The notes beneath the pieces are model-generated. The model saw nothing but the letters and a program-made list of their open reading frames with translations. It was not told the DNA's origin and did no database searches. The translations under genes were made by a program, and so were the position numbers. DNA of 64,000 nt. Source: Diphasiastrum complanatum. Its lineage: Eukaryota > Streptophyta > Lycopodiopsida > Lycopodiales > Lycopodiaceae. This document shows, in pieces, positions 32,494 through 45,612 of the stretch; within the stretch, counting starts at the first letter, position 1, and each line of letters begins with the position of its first letter. Location: the NCBI GenBank assembly GCA_029204225.1, contig MU831963.1, forward strand, positions 30,284 to 94,283, written 5' to 3'.

Positions 32494-35400
32494 ATGGTCA
32501 ATGTAGACGACGAATGCAATACAACGGTCCTCATATAAAGCAATTACCTCCTCGTCTACGTCAAGGCTTAAAAGAGATGATGGAAATTGATGAGCGCATT
32601 AATCAAGAGACTAATGCATTTGAATCTAGCTCATGCAGATCTACTTCTTCGCAAACAAGTTCCAACGATGAAAATGAGCTTCCAATGAATGATGAATTTG
32701 AAGTCATGGGAGACATATTGGATGATATGTACGAGAACAATAGTGCAGCTAGACACAATGAACAAGATGAGGAGGCACTTTTGTCTAAAGAAGAAAAGAA
32801 ATTGCGAGAAGAATCAAAGACCGCATTGTATCCTAGAGCAAAGACATCTCATTTGGTGACTTCTCTACTTCTATAAAATCTTCAGCCCAAATATAGATGG
32901 AGTGACCAAAGCCTCACATCATTATTTGAGTAAAAATTTTTTCATCTACTTGTCATTTTTGCTTTGAAACAAAATTTACAATTTGGACATCGAGTGATAA
33001 TTTTTTTACAATGACTTCTTTTGTCATGTACAGACTATTGAGAAACAAAATTCCCCCAAAAGGAAATGTCATGCCTGAGACAAGAGATGAGGCACGAAAG
33101 ATGTTGTCTAACATCGGGATGGACTACAAGCAATATCATGCATGTCCAAAAGATTGTATTTTATATCGAGGAAGGTACGAATCACTCAAGAAATGTCGCA
33201 TTTGTGATACTTCTTGATGCAACAGATGGTGTGAACCCTTTGGTGTACGAGCAATGTTGGCACTTTTAATTCCTGGCCAACGCAAGGTTAAGAACATGGA
33301 TGTGTATCTTGAGCCGCTTATTGACGAGTTGGAAGATTTGTGGAAGGGGATAAAAGCATCTGACATTTCGCACCCCTTACATGAGAGGGAGTTTACACTA
33401 CATGCCATTGTAATGTGAACAATGCATGGCTATCCAGGATTAGGTGAATGCTCAGGTAATCATTCAAACAATGTCTATCTTGTGTACATAGGAGTTTGTT
33501 TACAGTTACATACAACTAGTGATTCTTGACATTTACATGATATACTACAATGGCTATAATTATTCTTTGACATATACTTTTTTTAATAGTGATTGATAGT
33601 ATCCATTTGTTGGGCAGACTTTCAAACGGCTGGAAAAAGTGCTTGTTTTTTGTGCGGGCCAAATCTTGTGGGAAGATATTCTTATAGTCTCAAAAAAGTG
33701 GTTTATTAAAATCATCGTAAATACTTGCATGAAGGCCATCCATTCAGAGACACTCATAGAAGAGGTTTTGGAGGAAGAGTTGAGAGAGAGATGCCTCCAA
33801 AGAGGATGTCTGTGAAAGATTGGCGAAAACTATGGGAGGAATCTCAAGCAAAGCCAATTGATGGTATGAAAAGATTATCTATATTTCATCGTTTGGAATA
33901 TTGGAAACCTTTTGATTAATCACCTACTTGATCCCATGCACATATTTAAAAATCTGGGTGAATATATTTGGAAACACTTGATTGGTGAAAAAAATACCAT
34001 TGCTGCAAGGCACAATCTAAAAGAATCAAACACCAAAAAAGAATATTGGATAAAGGATGGTGAAGATCATGCTCCAAAAGTACCTTGGTCACTAAGGAGG
34101 AGCTTCACCATGTGCACTCCATTATTCATGACATTAGAACGCCAACTGGTTTTGTACATTCTCTACGGTCATCATTCACAGTGGATGGAAAGTTGCAAGG
34201 TCTCAAATCTCATGATTGGCTAAAGATGATTCAATTCATCTATCCATTGTCAATTCGTGGGTGCTTGTCAAAAGATATTTGTGAGACCATATACAAACTA
34301 TCAATCATTGTCAAGTATTTACATGTACTTGGTGCATTTTTTTATTTAGTATTTATTGATTGAAAATTCAAATAGACATAAAATGGATTGAATATGTTGC
34401 AGATGGATGTGTTCAAAAGAAATCCGTGAGCTAGATCTTCGCAAGAGACATGAGGATATGGTGGAGATTGTGTGCATGTTTGAGAGATATTTTCCAACTT
34501 CCATCATGGACTCACAAGTGCATTTATTGGTGCACTTGGTTGAAGAAGTTTCTATTGCTGGTCCAGTGCACACTAGGTATAAGTGCATAAATTATCTTTT
34601 GCATGTGTATTTAAACTAAATCAATTGATACATGAACTCATTAAATAAAACACTTATTTTTAACTATTTTTGACTTTTTAGGTGGATGTTCTTTATGGAA
34701 AGGTACATGAAAGTATTAAAAAAATTTGTGCGTCAAAAGGCAAGGCTTGAAGGTAGCATGTCAGAGGGATGGTTAGTACATGAATCTCTCTTTAATGTTA
34801 TTGAAATTTTGCACCAAATACATCCATCTGCTCCACTATTGTGGCGTGATGAGGAAGCCGAAGAGGTAACTAGTGAAAAATCTCAAGGGATGGGAAAGGT
34901 CCATAGGTTGGCACCCTTCCAATGAGAAAAAATTTCTACATTCATGCCTTATGATTGTGGAGTTATGGATAAATGGTTAGACCTATATGAAGAAGAAGAA
35001 AAAAAAAGAGGGCCTTGTCTAGAAAGTGCCAACGACAGAATAGAGGTAGACACATGGCCTCAAGTTCACATGATCTTGAGCCATTGCCCAAGCAATGCAC
35101 TATAGAGTGGATGCATGACACACTACAAAAAGCAACAAAAGAGGGACAAAAAATATCAAACGCATAATGATACTTTGCAAGAGGATGTGAATGGAAGGTA
35201 TTATTCTTTAGATACTTTATTATTAGAACATTCTTGTTTATAACAATATTTGTTTAATCATTTTGAAACACCATGTTCATTCACAATGATTATTTATGAG
35301 ATTCATGTTTGTCATGTGGCAGTGCAAAATGTATAATGTTATATGGGCTTTTGGTTTCCACTTCCGTGTTGAAAGGATTGATAACAAGAGACACACACAC

Positions 35401-35770
35401 ACGATTGTGGTGTAATAGCATCTTTCCAACAAGAAAGTCAAAGCAGTGCACGAGATCGGAATCCCATCTCAGGAGATATAGAATACGTAGGAACTATACA
35501 AAATATTTATGATGTGTCATTTGGTGAAAGTGAAAACTATTTTTTATTTGATGTGAAATGGTTCAAGGTAGTTTGTAGAGGGCCAAATGCAATCGTAAAA
35601 CCGGATCCAAGTGGATTTTTTGCGATTGATTCATCAAAAACATTGAGCACGGAGTCCTTTGACACATTGGTGTTGCCTTGTCACTATGAATAGGTGCACA
35701 TGCTATGCTATAATGTTTTTCATTTTATTGCAAGTGACTTCGAGAGATTATCAAGAGATGGTGATTTTGG
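32494..35770 (+). pseudogene. CACTA (En/Spm-type) transposase remnant
   Basis: In order on the plus strand: a leader with an acidic Ser-rich block (32514-32876); LYPRAKTSHLVTSLLLNLQP-like text and KYRWSDQSLTSLFE; MDYKQYHACPKDCILYRGRY with KKCRICDTS (33110-33215), the TNP2 Cys motif; HGYPGLGECS (33425); KYLHEGHPFRDTHRRGFGGR (33725); LLDPMHIFKNLGEYIWKHLI (33930); and KSHDWLKMIQFIYPLSIRGC. Then comes the DUF4218-like MFERYFPTSIMDSQVHLLVH, GPVHTR, ERYMKVLKKFVRQKARLEGS (34410-34800), and the DUF4216-like FDVKWFKVVCRGPNAI (about 35550). Stops, shifts and probable introns separate the blocks. No CACTA terminal repeats were identified. Confidence 0.82.
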
Positions 35771-36054
35771 CAAGTTTGCTCTTTAATGAGGAATTGATGA
35801 ATGATGAATGTGATATTTTTTGTGTCTAATGAATAGATCTAAATTTGAACAAAGTATTATACTTTCCACGTGTGTGACAGGATGTGAAGATCAATTATTT
35901 CTAGTTTTATTGTGGTGTTCAAAAGCTCTTGCCAATTAGATGCAAAATAGGCTGAATTGTGTGCTAGTTTTCTATCTATTAGATATAAGTGAAACCTTTG
36001 ATGCTTTTTCAAGGTTTTAGTATCCAAATGAGGTTCATGACCTTTGATTTTAAC

Positions 36055-36490
36055 ATGGTATTAGAGCCCAAATGCAACCATCAAGACTCAAATACAAGGA
36101 AGAGAGAAGCAATTACAAGTTGATGATTGTTTAATTTTTATTGCCCTTATTACTACCTTAAGTTTGATGATGTTCCTTCAAGTGTGAATGAAACTGTAGC
36201 AACAAAAGAGTGATTTGATGTAATGAAAAGTGAGTATATGATGCATTGTTTGAGATACTTGTAAGATTATTGATCCTCCATTAAAGATACAAAATGTTAT
36301 TGTTTGCAAATGGGTCTTTAAGATCAAGCTTAATCAAGATGGTAGTGTGAACAATTATAAAACAAGACTAGTTGCCAAGAGATATGTTCAATTCAAGGGG
36401 ATCGACTATGATGAAACACTTCATTTTGTCATAGTAGACCCTAAACCCCTGGCTATCAAAGCCTTAGATCATGCACAGCTAACTTGCAAT
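36055..36490 (+). pseudogene. Ty1/copia fragment: primer site and RT start
   Basis: TGGTATTAGAGC (36055-36066) is one base off the tRNA-iMet primer site and follows a plausible LTR end (AACA). About 150 bp later the text already reads RT N-terminal sequence (CKWVFKIKLNQDGSVNNYKT, RLVAK, GIDYDET). Gag, protease and integrase are missing, so this is an internal deletion remnant. The LTR to its left (within about 35800-36054) could not be delimited. Confidence 0.65.
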
Positions 36491-36880
36491 TAACCAGATT
36501 ATGTCTGACTAACATGTTGTAGATGTACCTTTACTGAGTAATGTAAATCAACTTTCGATATCTGTCTCTGTGGATTTGAATACCAAGACAGAAATGAGCT
36601 TCACCTAGATCGGTCATGTCAAATTTGGAAGATAGCATAGTCTTGCTTTCTTTTATCAGATTGATATTGTTGCCAAAGAGCAATGTGTTGTCCACATATA
36701 GAGTGATAATGATAAAAGACTGCTGCACTGTCTTGAAGTAAACAATCGAATCTGAAGAGCTTGGTGTGTAGCCATGATCAATAAGGAAAGTATTGGTCCT
36801 CTGAAACCATGCTTGAGCATATTTCTTTAAGCCATAAAGTGCCTTATGGAGTTTACACACATGATTGTGTTTACCCTCGA

Positions 36881-36885
36881 TAATA
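36881..36885. repeat. Target-site duplication of element N (left)
   Basis: TAATA directly precedes the N LTR and is repeated at 40164-40168 directly after the other N LTR. Confidence 0.9.
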
Positions 36886-37621
36886 TGTCGCGAACAAGTT
36901 TTTTTGTATCGCAAATGATTTTGTTTCTTTTGAATTTTCTTATGCGGAAGCTTGCAAGATCCTAGACATGCGACTATAGATCACAGAACAGAAAACATTC
37001 TAGCAATCAAGATAGCTGAAGACAAGGAGATGCACAAGAGAGAGAAACTGCATTATCAGTTTGATTTTTAGGGCGAGATGATCGGTGTCTCGTTCATTGG
37101 CGGCCTGACACTCTGTTCTTTTCGCTATGTTCTACTCATTGGCAGACTTTCACGCACAGCTATTTCGTTTCTATTCTTCTCTTTTCTTTTCTCTACTCTC
37201 GCACTCTTCTCCGTGTCTAGTTGATCAGAAAAATTGTTTATATCTCTGTGTGGAGTTTACAAGATAGCTAAACGGAGAATTACAAGAGTGGTTAACGCTA
37301 ATCAACTAGTTAGTTACTCTCTATTATTGCTAACTATTTCAGTTGAGCGTGAAGTTCAAAGCTCCATACCCGTTGAGTTGCCAACTGACAACGCGAAAAA
37401 TTTTCTTTCGCTTTCTTTTTGTTTTTTGTTGTGTCGTGTCTTTTGGTCCTAGAGACATGTTTGACTTTTGCGAATCATTCAACCTTTAAGTTTCGCTTCG
37501 CTTCATGTCTTAGGATTTTTGAGGTATGTTGACTTTCGCGAATTGTTCACCGTTCGACCTTCAGTTCATGTCACTTCGCTTCGTGTCGTGGCAAAGTTGT
37601 AGGAGTTCACAATTTTTTACA
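36886..37621 (-). mobile_element. 3' LTR of element N
   Basis: 736 bp, TG...CA on the plus strand. It matches 39432-40163 along its length with scattered differences. A polypurine tract (AAGAGAGAG on the minus strand, 37622-37630) abuts it, identifying it as the 3' LTR of a minus-strand element. Confidence 0.92.
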
Positions 37622-39419
37622 CTCTCTCTTGAACCTTGCAGCTTTGCACATTTAATCCAATTGTCTTTCTTTGCTTTGTGAAGAGTGGCTTGTCGAGCAA
37701 CTTCGTGAGTAGATCTGCAATCATGTCTTCAGACTTTATGTATGGACCTGGAGCTCTCCTTTTGAGATCAAATCTTGAATGTGATAGTACTTCAGAGGTA
37801 TGTGTTTTGTCTTTGAATGGAAGATAGGATCCTGGGATAGATAAATGATCGGTCCACAGACATCAGAGTGGACGAGCTCAAGAATTTCTTTGGCTCTTTT
37901 TTCCTCATGTGTGAACGGATTCCGATGTTGTTTGCCTTTCTGACAAGCTTCGTAGAACTTAGTATCAAGTCTTGATATCTTTAGACCTGTGACTATGTCT
38001 TTCTTGCACATGTCATACAGGCTCCTCATGTTCAAATGATACATTCTCTTGTGCCAAAGCTGATTTTCATTCTCTGATGCATTTAATATGCTATCAGAAT
38101 TGTTGATTATCTTGGCTTGGTAGAGGTTTTCTTCTCTGCATCCAACCGTCAGCAATTTGTTTGTTGTTTTCTCGATCATGCTTCATGTATTTCTTTCGAA
38201 TAAAACTCGAATTTCAAGATTTGCCATCTTGGAGACTAATAGCAGATCTTTTCTCAGTGAAGGCACATAGAGTACTCCTGGTAGCTCTGCTTGACCTGAC
38301 AGTGTTCGCAATAGAGTCTCGATGCCCTTGACATCGTGTCTGCTCTCATTACCTAGAATCATTGTCACTATTGTTTTCGAGTTCTATGAAGTCGATCAAG
38401 ATTTTCTTGTTGCAGGTGATGTGTGATGTTGCTCCTGAATCAATGACTACATCGTAGTCTTGTTCAGTGTAGTTCGTTGAAGCTTCATCAAGTATTGTGA
38501 AGGCTTCATCACCTCTATCTGCATCTTTAAATGACTCTGCAACGTTTGCTTTATCAGCTTTGTTCCTTTTTTTTGGGTTGAATCTACAATTGTATGCAGA
38601 GTGCTCTTCTTCTTGCAGTGCAAGCAAGGTATTGCTGGAGCATTTGTTGGTTGTATGGTCTGGTTTGTGATAGTGATCACAAGAAGAAGATTGCTGATTC
38701 GAGGACTTTGTCTTGTCGAATCTGGGTCTATTTTTGTTCTTTTTCTTTCCTTTTGTGAAGAGAGCTTTCTCTTGATCACTACTTCCTTCTCTTTCGTCTC
38801 TCATCAGTCTCTCATCAACGACAAGACTGATTGCTTTGTCAAATGTCATATCTGGTAGACTTAGTATGAGCATTCTCAATGGCTGATAGGATGTAGGTAG
38901 AGACTTCATGAAGTACATCAGCTGTTGTGGTGTTGGGACCTGGTGCTCCTATCCTGATGCTGTGAGTTGAGCAAAGATCATTCTCATCTTCTCAACATGT
39001 TGGTCCAATTGGTTGTCATCCCATCGTATGGATTGCAGCTGATTGTGAAGATGCATTACTAAAGCTGTAGTTCTCATTTCGTACTTAAGTTTTAATCTTT
39101 CCCATGCTGCATGGCTGCTTTCACAATCTTCAATCTGCATGAGTAGATCTTTGTTGATGGACGAAATGATTATCACCATTGCACGCTCATCCTTCCTGAT
39201 CCATTCAGCTCTCCTCGGGTTTCCCTCTGGAGGCTGCGCCTCTGAGAGTTCGATCATAGGCCAGATGTCTTTTTCCTTCAAAAGTGTTTTGATTTCAAAT
39301 TTCCATATCCTGTAGTTTGCGCCATCAAGACTGATTGCTACTCTTTTCTGGATCGTTGTAGCCATATTGTGTTGCCTAGAGAATCACTTTGTTCAGATAT
39401 CAGTAGTGATAATCTATAG
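37622..39419 (-). pseudogene. Element N internal region: gag, protease and an integrase/RNase H fusion
   Basis: Only 1.8 kb lies between the LTRs. Gag starts MATTIQKRVAISLDGANYRI at 39365; a stop precedes 38918, where gag resumes. The knuckle CDHYHKPDHTTNKC has lost its second Cys. The protease box is VVIDSGATSHIT (about 38440). The final ORF (38179-37736) has LWHKRMYHLNMRS and ELVHSDVCGPI and then passes in frame into YLSQDPIFHSKTKHIPLKYY, the RNase H C-terminus. The integrase core, RT and most of RNase H are deleted. With LTRs, primer site, polypurine tract and a perfect 5-bp duplication kept, N looks like a non-autonomous derivative that moved using proteins from a relative. That last step is inference. 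Confidence 0.88.
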
Positions 39420-39431
39420 GCTCTGATACCA
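39420..39431 (-). promoter_or_regulatory. Primer-binding site of element N (tRNA-iMet type)
   Basis: GCTCTGATACCA on the plus strand, that is TGGTATCAGAGC on the minus strand, directly adjoining the 5' LTR. Confidence 0.93.
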
Positions 39432-40163
39432 TGTCGTGAATGAGTTTTTTTTGTATCGTGAACGATTTTGTTTCTTTTGAATTTTCTTATGTGGAAGCTT
39501 GCAGGATCCTAGACACGTGACTACAGATCACAGAACAGAAAACATTCTAGCAATCAAGATAGCAGAAGACAAGGAGATGCACAAGAGAGAGCAACTGTAT
39601 TATCAGTTTGACTTTTAGAGCGAGATGATCAGTGTCTCACTCGTTGGCGGCCTGACACTCTGCTCTTTTCGCTGTGTTTTGCTCATTGACAGACTTTCAT
39701 GCACAACTATTTTGTTTCTATTCTTCTCTTTTCTTTTCTCTACTCTCACACTCTTCTCCGTGTCTCTGTTGATCCAGAAAAATTGTTTATATCTCCATTG
39801 TGTAGAGTTTACAAGATAGCTAAACAGAGAATTACAAGAGTAGTTAATGCTAATCAACTAGTTAGTTACTCTCTGTTATTACTAACTGTTTCAGTTGAGC
39901 GTGAAGTTCAAAGCTCCACGCCCGTTGAGCTGCCAGCCGACAGTGCGAAAGATTTTCTTTTGTTTTCTTTTCGTGTTGTGTCTTTTGGTGCTGGAGGCAT
40001 GTTTGACTTTCACGTATCATTCGACCTTCAAGTTTTGTTTCACTTTGTGTCTTAGAGTTTTTGAGGTACATTGACTTTCACAAATTGTTCGTTGTTCGAC
40101 CTTCACTTTGTGTCGCTTCGCTTCGCGTCACAACAAAGTTGCAGGAGTTCACAATTTCTGATA
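39432..40163 (-). mobile_element. 5' LTR of element N
   Basis: 732 bp. It pairs with 36886-37621 and is followed by the TAATA duplication at 40164-40168. Its outer end has TATC where the partner has TGTA, so the terminal TG has mutated. Confidence 0.92.
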
Positions 40164-43100
40164 TAATATAACCTTCGGGTTGCACCATGTAAATGTCTAC
40201 TTCGATAACTCCATTGAGATATTTTGTTTGTGCATCCATTTGATGTATTTCCAAATTTGCTGCAGCAGCAAACGATACTCAAAAGTCGAATAGAAAAATG
40301 CTTGACTACTGGACTGAAGGTCTCAGTATAATCGACGTTGTATATTTGAGAAAATCCTCTGGCGACAAGTCGGGCTTTTCTTCTGTCAATGCTTCCATCT
40401 GCTTTGTACTTCACTTTGAAAATCCATTTGCAATCAACTATGTTTCTGCTAGCAGGTAATTTGACAATTTTCCATGTCTGGTTCTTGATAAAAGATGAAT
40501 ACTCTTTATCCATAGCTTCTTTCCAGAGATCGTAATCGGGTTGACTAAGTGTCTCTTCGACAGTCGTCGGATCATGAACAAGATAGGCTGCCGACTCATC
40601 GATATACCTGATAAGTGGTCTGCTAACTCTTGTCTAACTCTCGTCGATCTTTTGGGTGATAGAGGAAGTTGATCATTTTCATCATGTTGTAGTTGCTGAA
40701 TTGCAACATCATCATTTTCGGATTCGTCGTTGACATGTTGTTCGTCGAAAGTAGATGAGCTTGGGCCTTCAATGGGAATAGTCGACTGAGGAACTGGAAA
40801 GTTCGATATGTCGGACGAGTCAGACAAGTCGGCTACATGGGCTTTGCCTTTTCCCTTGAGGTCGATAAACTGATCTTCAATGAAGATGACATCTCGGCTA
40901 GTGAATATCTTCAACTCGATGAGACCGAACAACTTGTAGGCTTGACCTGAAGCTGATGAAAATACATTTGATGCTCTGGAAGTCGAGCTTCTTCCTGAGA
41001 TCATGAAGAATCTGAGCATAAGCAGTACATCCAAAACTCATAAGTTTGATAAAGAAGGTTTGGTACCTGTCCAAAGTTCGAATTGTGTTTTTTCTAAGAG
41101 ACCTTTAGTAGGACATCTATTCTGAATATAGGTTGATGTTGAAACAACTTCAGCCCAGAAGGACTTCGGAAGTATCACATGTGATAACATGCACTTTGCC
41201 GATTTGAATAAGGTTCTGTTCTTTCTCTCAGCAAGACCATTTTTGACTAAGGTGAATAGGAGGTAATGTATTGTTGCTCTGTTGTTAAGGCAATACTCCT
41301 TGAATTCGGTGGAGATGTATTCTCTCCCATTGTCAGACCTCAATGCTTTGATTCGTTTACCAGTCTGATTTTTTGCATGCTCTTTGAATTGTCTGAACTT
41401 GATGAAAGCTTCTGATGTATGTTTAATGAAGTAAACAGCTGTTCTTCTGGAGAATTTGTCAATAAAGATAATGAAATATTTTGCATCTAGCAATGAAGGA
41501 ATTTGCATAGGTCCACATATATCTGAATGAACAACATCTAACAGTCTTTCTGTTGCATGCCTATGACTTGATCTAAAAGGAATCCTAGTTTGCTTTCCAA
41601 GAATGCAGCTATGGCAGATAGGGAGATCGACTTTACCAAAAGGATAGTCGAGATCAAGTACTAGGGATTGTCTGGACATGTTCGAAACAGATGCATAATT
41701 CAAGTGTCCTAAGTGATGATGCCATAGTAATGCTTTATTGACAAGAACATAGGTTTTCAGGGCTTGACTAGAATCAGAATAACAATGTGCCACTCTATAT
41801 AAGTATCCATGCCTCTTGTCAAGTGCAAGAATTTTATTACTCCTATCAATAATTCTGCATTAATCAGACTCAAACTCCGCCTTATGACCTAAATATGTAT
41901 TTCTACATACTGATAACAGATTTGTAGAGAGTTTAGGAACATACAATTGCAAGACTTTTGACAATAGTTTGAATTGATCATGCTGGAATCTTAATCTTAC
42001 AGTACCTTCACCTTCGATAGTGTGAATGCTATCATCACCAAGATGAACATACTTCTTTGTGTTGTAAGGCATATAGGAATGAAAAATCTCATGATAATTG
42101 GTCATATGTTGAGTAGCTCCGGAATTCAAAAACCACGAATCATTCGAATTTGCGTATTTGTCTTTGACCATAAAAGTGCCTTCGTCCATTTTGACTTTAG
42201 CATATGTTGTAACTGTATTTGCTTGTTGATCAGGTTGCTTGGCTGCATTCTTTGCTTTGAGAATTCGGCAATCATGGATCTCATGGTTATTGTAGGTGCA
42301 ATACCTGCAAAACATCTTCTTCTTCGACGAATTTTGATTTGATGATTATTCTTGACTTTGAGTTTGTTTCTGATTTGATGTAGACTGCTTGGAGCTTTTC
42401 TGCTTCTATCATTTTGATCCCTTGTTGACATATAGAGGTAGACGAAGAGGTAGACGAAGTGTCTTGACTTCTACGATTATCTTCTTGCAGCAACATAGTG
42501 ATAACTCTGATAAGAGTTAAATCTGAGTTTGTCGTCATGATCATCACCCAGTTCTCATATGTGGAGGACAAACTTGAAAGCAATGTCATAATTGCGTCTT
42601 GATCATCTATGACTGATTCAACAACGGCCATCTATTGCAAGAGATTCTTAAACTTGTTAATATGATTTTGGAGAGAATCATTATTCGACATCTTGAGTGT
42701 GAAGAATTTATTTTGAAGATGTAACTTAGTAGTTATGTCTCTCACATTATATCGTGAGCTCAGGATGTCCCAAACTTCTTTCGAAGTTTTGGCTTCAGCT
42801 ATGTGACCAATCTGAGTATTCGATATATTGAGGATAATAAGCGCAAAAGCTTTAACATTCTTTGGCTTTCATTTTGAGTCATCTATGTCGTCTTCAGGCT
42901 TCACTTCGATACCTGTGACAACATCCCACAACTCGTTGGCATTTAGCAAGGTCTTCATCTTTAATTTTCATAAATGATAATTGGATCCATTCAACTTGTC
43001 TACGATTAGACCGACCTTACTTTGAGAATCCATCTAGAACTTTAGACTGTCGCTAATTTGATTGTCCTTAAGAGAAAGATATATTGCTGTGGAAATCAAT

Positions 43101-43216
43101 TCTCTAATACTGAAACAAATTGATTTGAACTAAAGAATAATTTAATATTGCGAAAGATATCAAGTATAAGAACTTGCGCTCTCTAATATAGTATTAGGCC
43201 TTGAAGAAGAATCAAT

Positions 43217-43228
43217 GCTCTGATACCA
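43217..43228 (-). promoter_or_regulatory. Primer-binding site of element F (tRNA-iMet type)
   Basis: GCTCTGATACCA on the plus strand, separated from the F LTR by three bases (TAT). Confidence 0.93.
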
Positions 43229-43231
43229 TAT

Positions 43232-44285
43232 TGGAAAGAGGTGTATAAAAGATAGGTTATATAAGATTCGAATAAAAAGAATTTGAACAACAAGAAAAAA
43301 AACATATCGTGCGCAGCAGAATAAACTATCTTCCTCTTTATTCATGCATGACTACGCCTATCAATTTTGAACAAAACAATAGTCATAGAAATCACATTCG
43401 ATTCTATAGTAACTAACTCTGAAATCATTAGTACTACAATGATTATGTAGCCAAACATTTAAAGCATTGAATTATCAGACAAATAATCACCGCGAAGAAT
43501 TATAGAAATGCATACATTCTGAGACGAAAATAAACGCAATAAGAAGATAGTATTGATTTAGTATGAAAGTGAAACAGATATAAATGAGTACAACAAGTCG
43601 CGTACTCTAAGCTATCTCTGAGCGGCTAAAATATAAATCTGAATTAAGCGCAACTACTGATAACTAATAAGCGCAATAGCAATCCTTAATCAACTCTAAA
43701 GAACTGAGCTATAATGCTCAAGAGTGTTCAAGCTTGCAGGCTTGAGAGAAAACTAACTATTCAATACTTGATATGAGAATAAGATGTTGAAATATGAACA
43801 ACTACTTATACTAAGCAATTAGGTAATCAAAAGCGTCATCCAATTGGCTGTGATGTGCTGGCATCCATCCAGTTAGGACTTCTCAAAAACTACTTGCTGA
43901 TGGATTAATGCAAGTCGGTGGCTTTGGTCGCAAACAGTCTATCTGCAGAAATGAACGTAAACTGTCACTTTGTAGAAATGAACGTAAACTGTAGAGCGAA
44001 AAATACGAAAAACACGACAGTCTTCACTAAAGTAATTTCCTTAACTTTTAGGACAGGTGTCTGGAAATTTGCAAAAAAGCCGAAGTGAGAGAAAATCTCG
44101 AAAGGCAAAAAATCTCGACAAGTGAAAAACTCAAAAATGTCGAAAGGTGAAAAAGACGACACTGCGAGCCATTTTCAAGTACTTATGCAGACCGTGTAAA
44201 AACACGAAGAAATCTTCAGGTCTGGATAAGAGTTGGATGAAGATTAAGATGTCGATTAGTTGATTAGTAGGAGAATAATCCAACA
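43232..44285 (-). mobile_element. 5' LTR of element F
   Basis: Bounded by TG at 43232 next to the primer site and by CA (CCAACA) at 44285, where coding sequence of element D begins at once. Length is 1054 bp. It contains clustered CGAAARG-rich words at 44070-44165. No partner LTR is present, because the 3' end of F is lost. Confidence 0.8.
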
Positions 44286-44918
44286 ATGATTATGCACTTT
44301 TTGTGAGTAATTCATATGCTCATGTATGGCATCAAAGATTAGGGCACTTAAACATGAGGTCTATCTTGTATATGCATCATAATAGTATGGTCAAAGATAT
44401 GAGAATTAATGTTGTCTCCACAAGAAATCAGACTATATGTGAAATGTGCCTACTAGAAAAACAACCTAGGACAAGATTTCCTAAAGGACAAGCCAAAAGG
44501 GCCAAGTCTATTCTTGAATTAATCCACAGTGATTTATGTGGTCCTATGAGTGTGCCCTCTTTGGGTCAGGCTTTATATTTCATCACCTTTATTGATGACC
44601 TCTCCAGATTCACCAAGATTATGTTCATCAAGAACAAATAATGAAATGGAGGACTACCTATCTTCATGTGGCATGCACCATTAGTTCACTACCAGCTACA
44701 CTCCACAACAGAAAAGAGTAGCTGAAAGAAATAATCAAACACTTCTAGATGTAGCACGATCCATAATGTCCAATGCTTAGTTACCCAAGACTGAAGCAAT
44801 ATCTACAACGTGCTATCTGCAAAACTATTCCAGTACAAAGTCAGTTGACTCTAAGACTTTGTTTGAAGCCTACCATGGTTACAAACCAAGTTTGAAACAC
44901 TTTTGTGTGTTTGAATAT
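44286..44918 (+). pseudogene. Ty1/copia element D, integrase part (left of inserted element C)
   Basis: Starts abruptly at the F LTR inside the GAG-pre domain (HVWHQRLGHLNMRSILYMHH), then CEMCLLEKQPRTRF, ELIHSDLCGPM and FITFIDDLSRFTK. A frameshift or stop lies at about 44640. The core continues in another frame (YTPQQKRVAERNNQTLLDVA), with stops in it, to KPSLKHFCVFEYC. There element C is inserted, with AATAT at 44914-44918 duplicated at 51074-51078. The 5' part of D is missing. Confidence 0.87.
44914..44918. repeat. Target-site duplication of element C (left)
   Basis: AATAT before the 5' LTR, repeated exactly at 51074-51078 after the 3' LTR. Confidence 0.93.
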
Positions 44919-45600
44919 TGTTAAAAATTCACAATTCTAGCTTGACTAGTTTTGGTCATATGACTTGTAAATAGTTAGATGGTCATGATGTGGCTTGTCA
45001 CACGTGCCAAATAGCATAGGATTCCATTCATAAGGATGTTCTCAAGTAGACCTAAGTGTTAGAACCTTTGGAATGAGTCCAAATTATGCTTAGATACAAG
45101 GGAGAAAAAATAGGAGCTATTTTTGGTAATTTTTGCATTGTTGAGGGATCTCCAAGATTCCAACCCTAACTTGGTAGGGATGAAAGATCCACCAAAATTA
45201 GCATTAGGGATAGGTTTAGGACTACTCATACCTACCCAAAACCGTGATGGATCATGTATATATAGGTGATGATATCTCACCAAAATCAATCAAGCAATTT
45301 CATGTTTTTTCTCTCATAATGGTGCAATTGCTCTCTATGTTCATAATTGTTTGAGTACTTGTGATTACTAATGATTATAAGATTGAATGTAGGTCTGGTG
45401 TACAGTATTCAGACTGTGGGAGGCCGTACTTTCACACGTGTGAAGCCTTCTTCAAGGATTTGGGTCATTTAGTGAGGTTCAAGCATAGATTTTTGATGGA
45501 TTTTGATGGTTCAACTTGTGCTAATCGTATGAAATCATAATCTATTGTTTCCCTCATCATTTCAAGTGTTTTAGGATCCTTATTTGCTATAATTTTTACA
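44919..45600 (+). mobile_element. 5' LTR of copia element C
   Basis: 682 bp, TGTTAAAA...TTTTACA. The partner at 50394-51073 (680 bp) differs at only a few positions by eye, indicating a comparatively young insertion. Confidence 0.95.
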
Positions 45601-45612
45601 TGGTATCAGAGC
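45601..45612 (+). promoter_or_regulatory. Primer-binding site of element C (tRNA-iMet type)
   Basis: TGGTATCAGAGC follows the LTR without spacer. Confidence 0.95.

Larger units (their letters stand above)
36531..44285 (-). mobile_element. Ty1/copia element F, split by element N
   Basis: Minus strand. The 5' LTR is 43232-44285 and the primer site 43217-43228. Gag starts MDSQSKVGLIVDKLNGSNYH at 43033 and is broken. The protease motif WFLNSGATQHM (about 42130) has Asn for the catalytic Asp. Integrase (41038-41793) has WHHHLGHLNYASV, CHSCILGKQTR, DVVHSDICGPM, LRSDNGREY and NGLAERKNRT. The linker and RT start are at 40169-41034 (CKWIFKVKYKADGSIDRRKA). RT is interrupted at 40168 by element N and resumes at 36880 (HNHVCKLHKALYGLKKYAQA). 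Its catalytic box is YVDN. The element ends at about 36531, where RNase H and the 3' LTR are missing. Not functional. Confidence 0.88.

Noticed and set aside
35118-35130. CACTACAAAA as a CACTA terminal repeat
   Set aside because: It lies inside the transposase region and has no inverted partner at a plausible distance.
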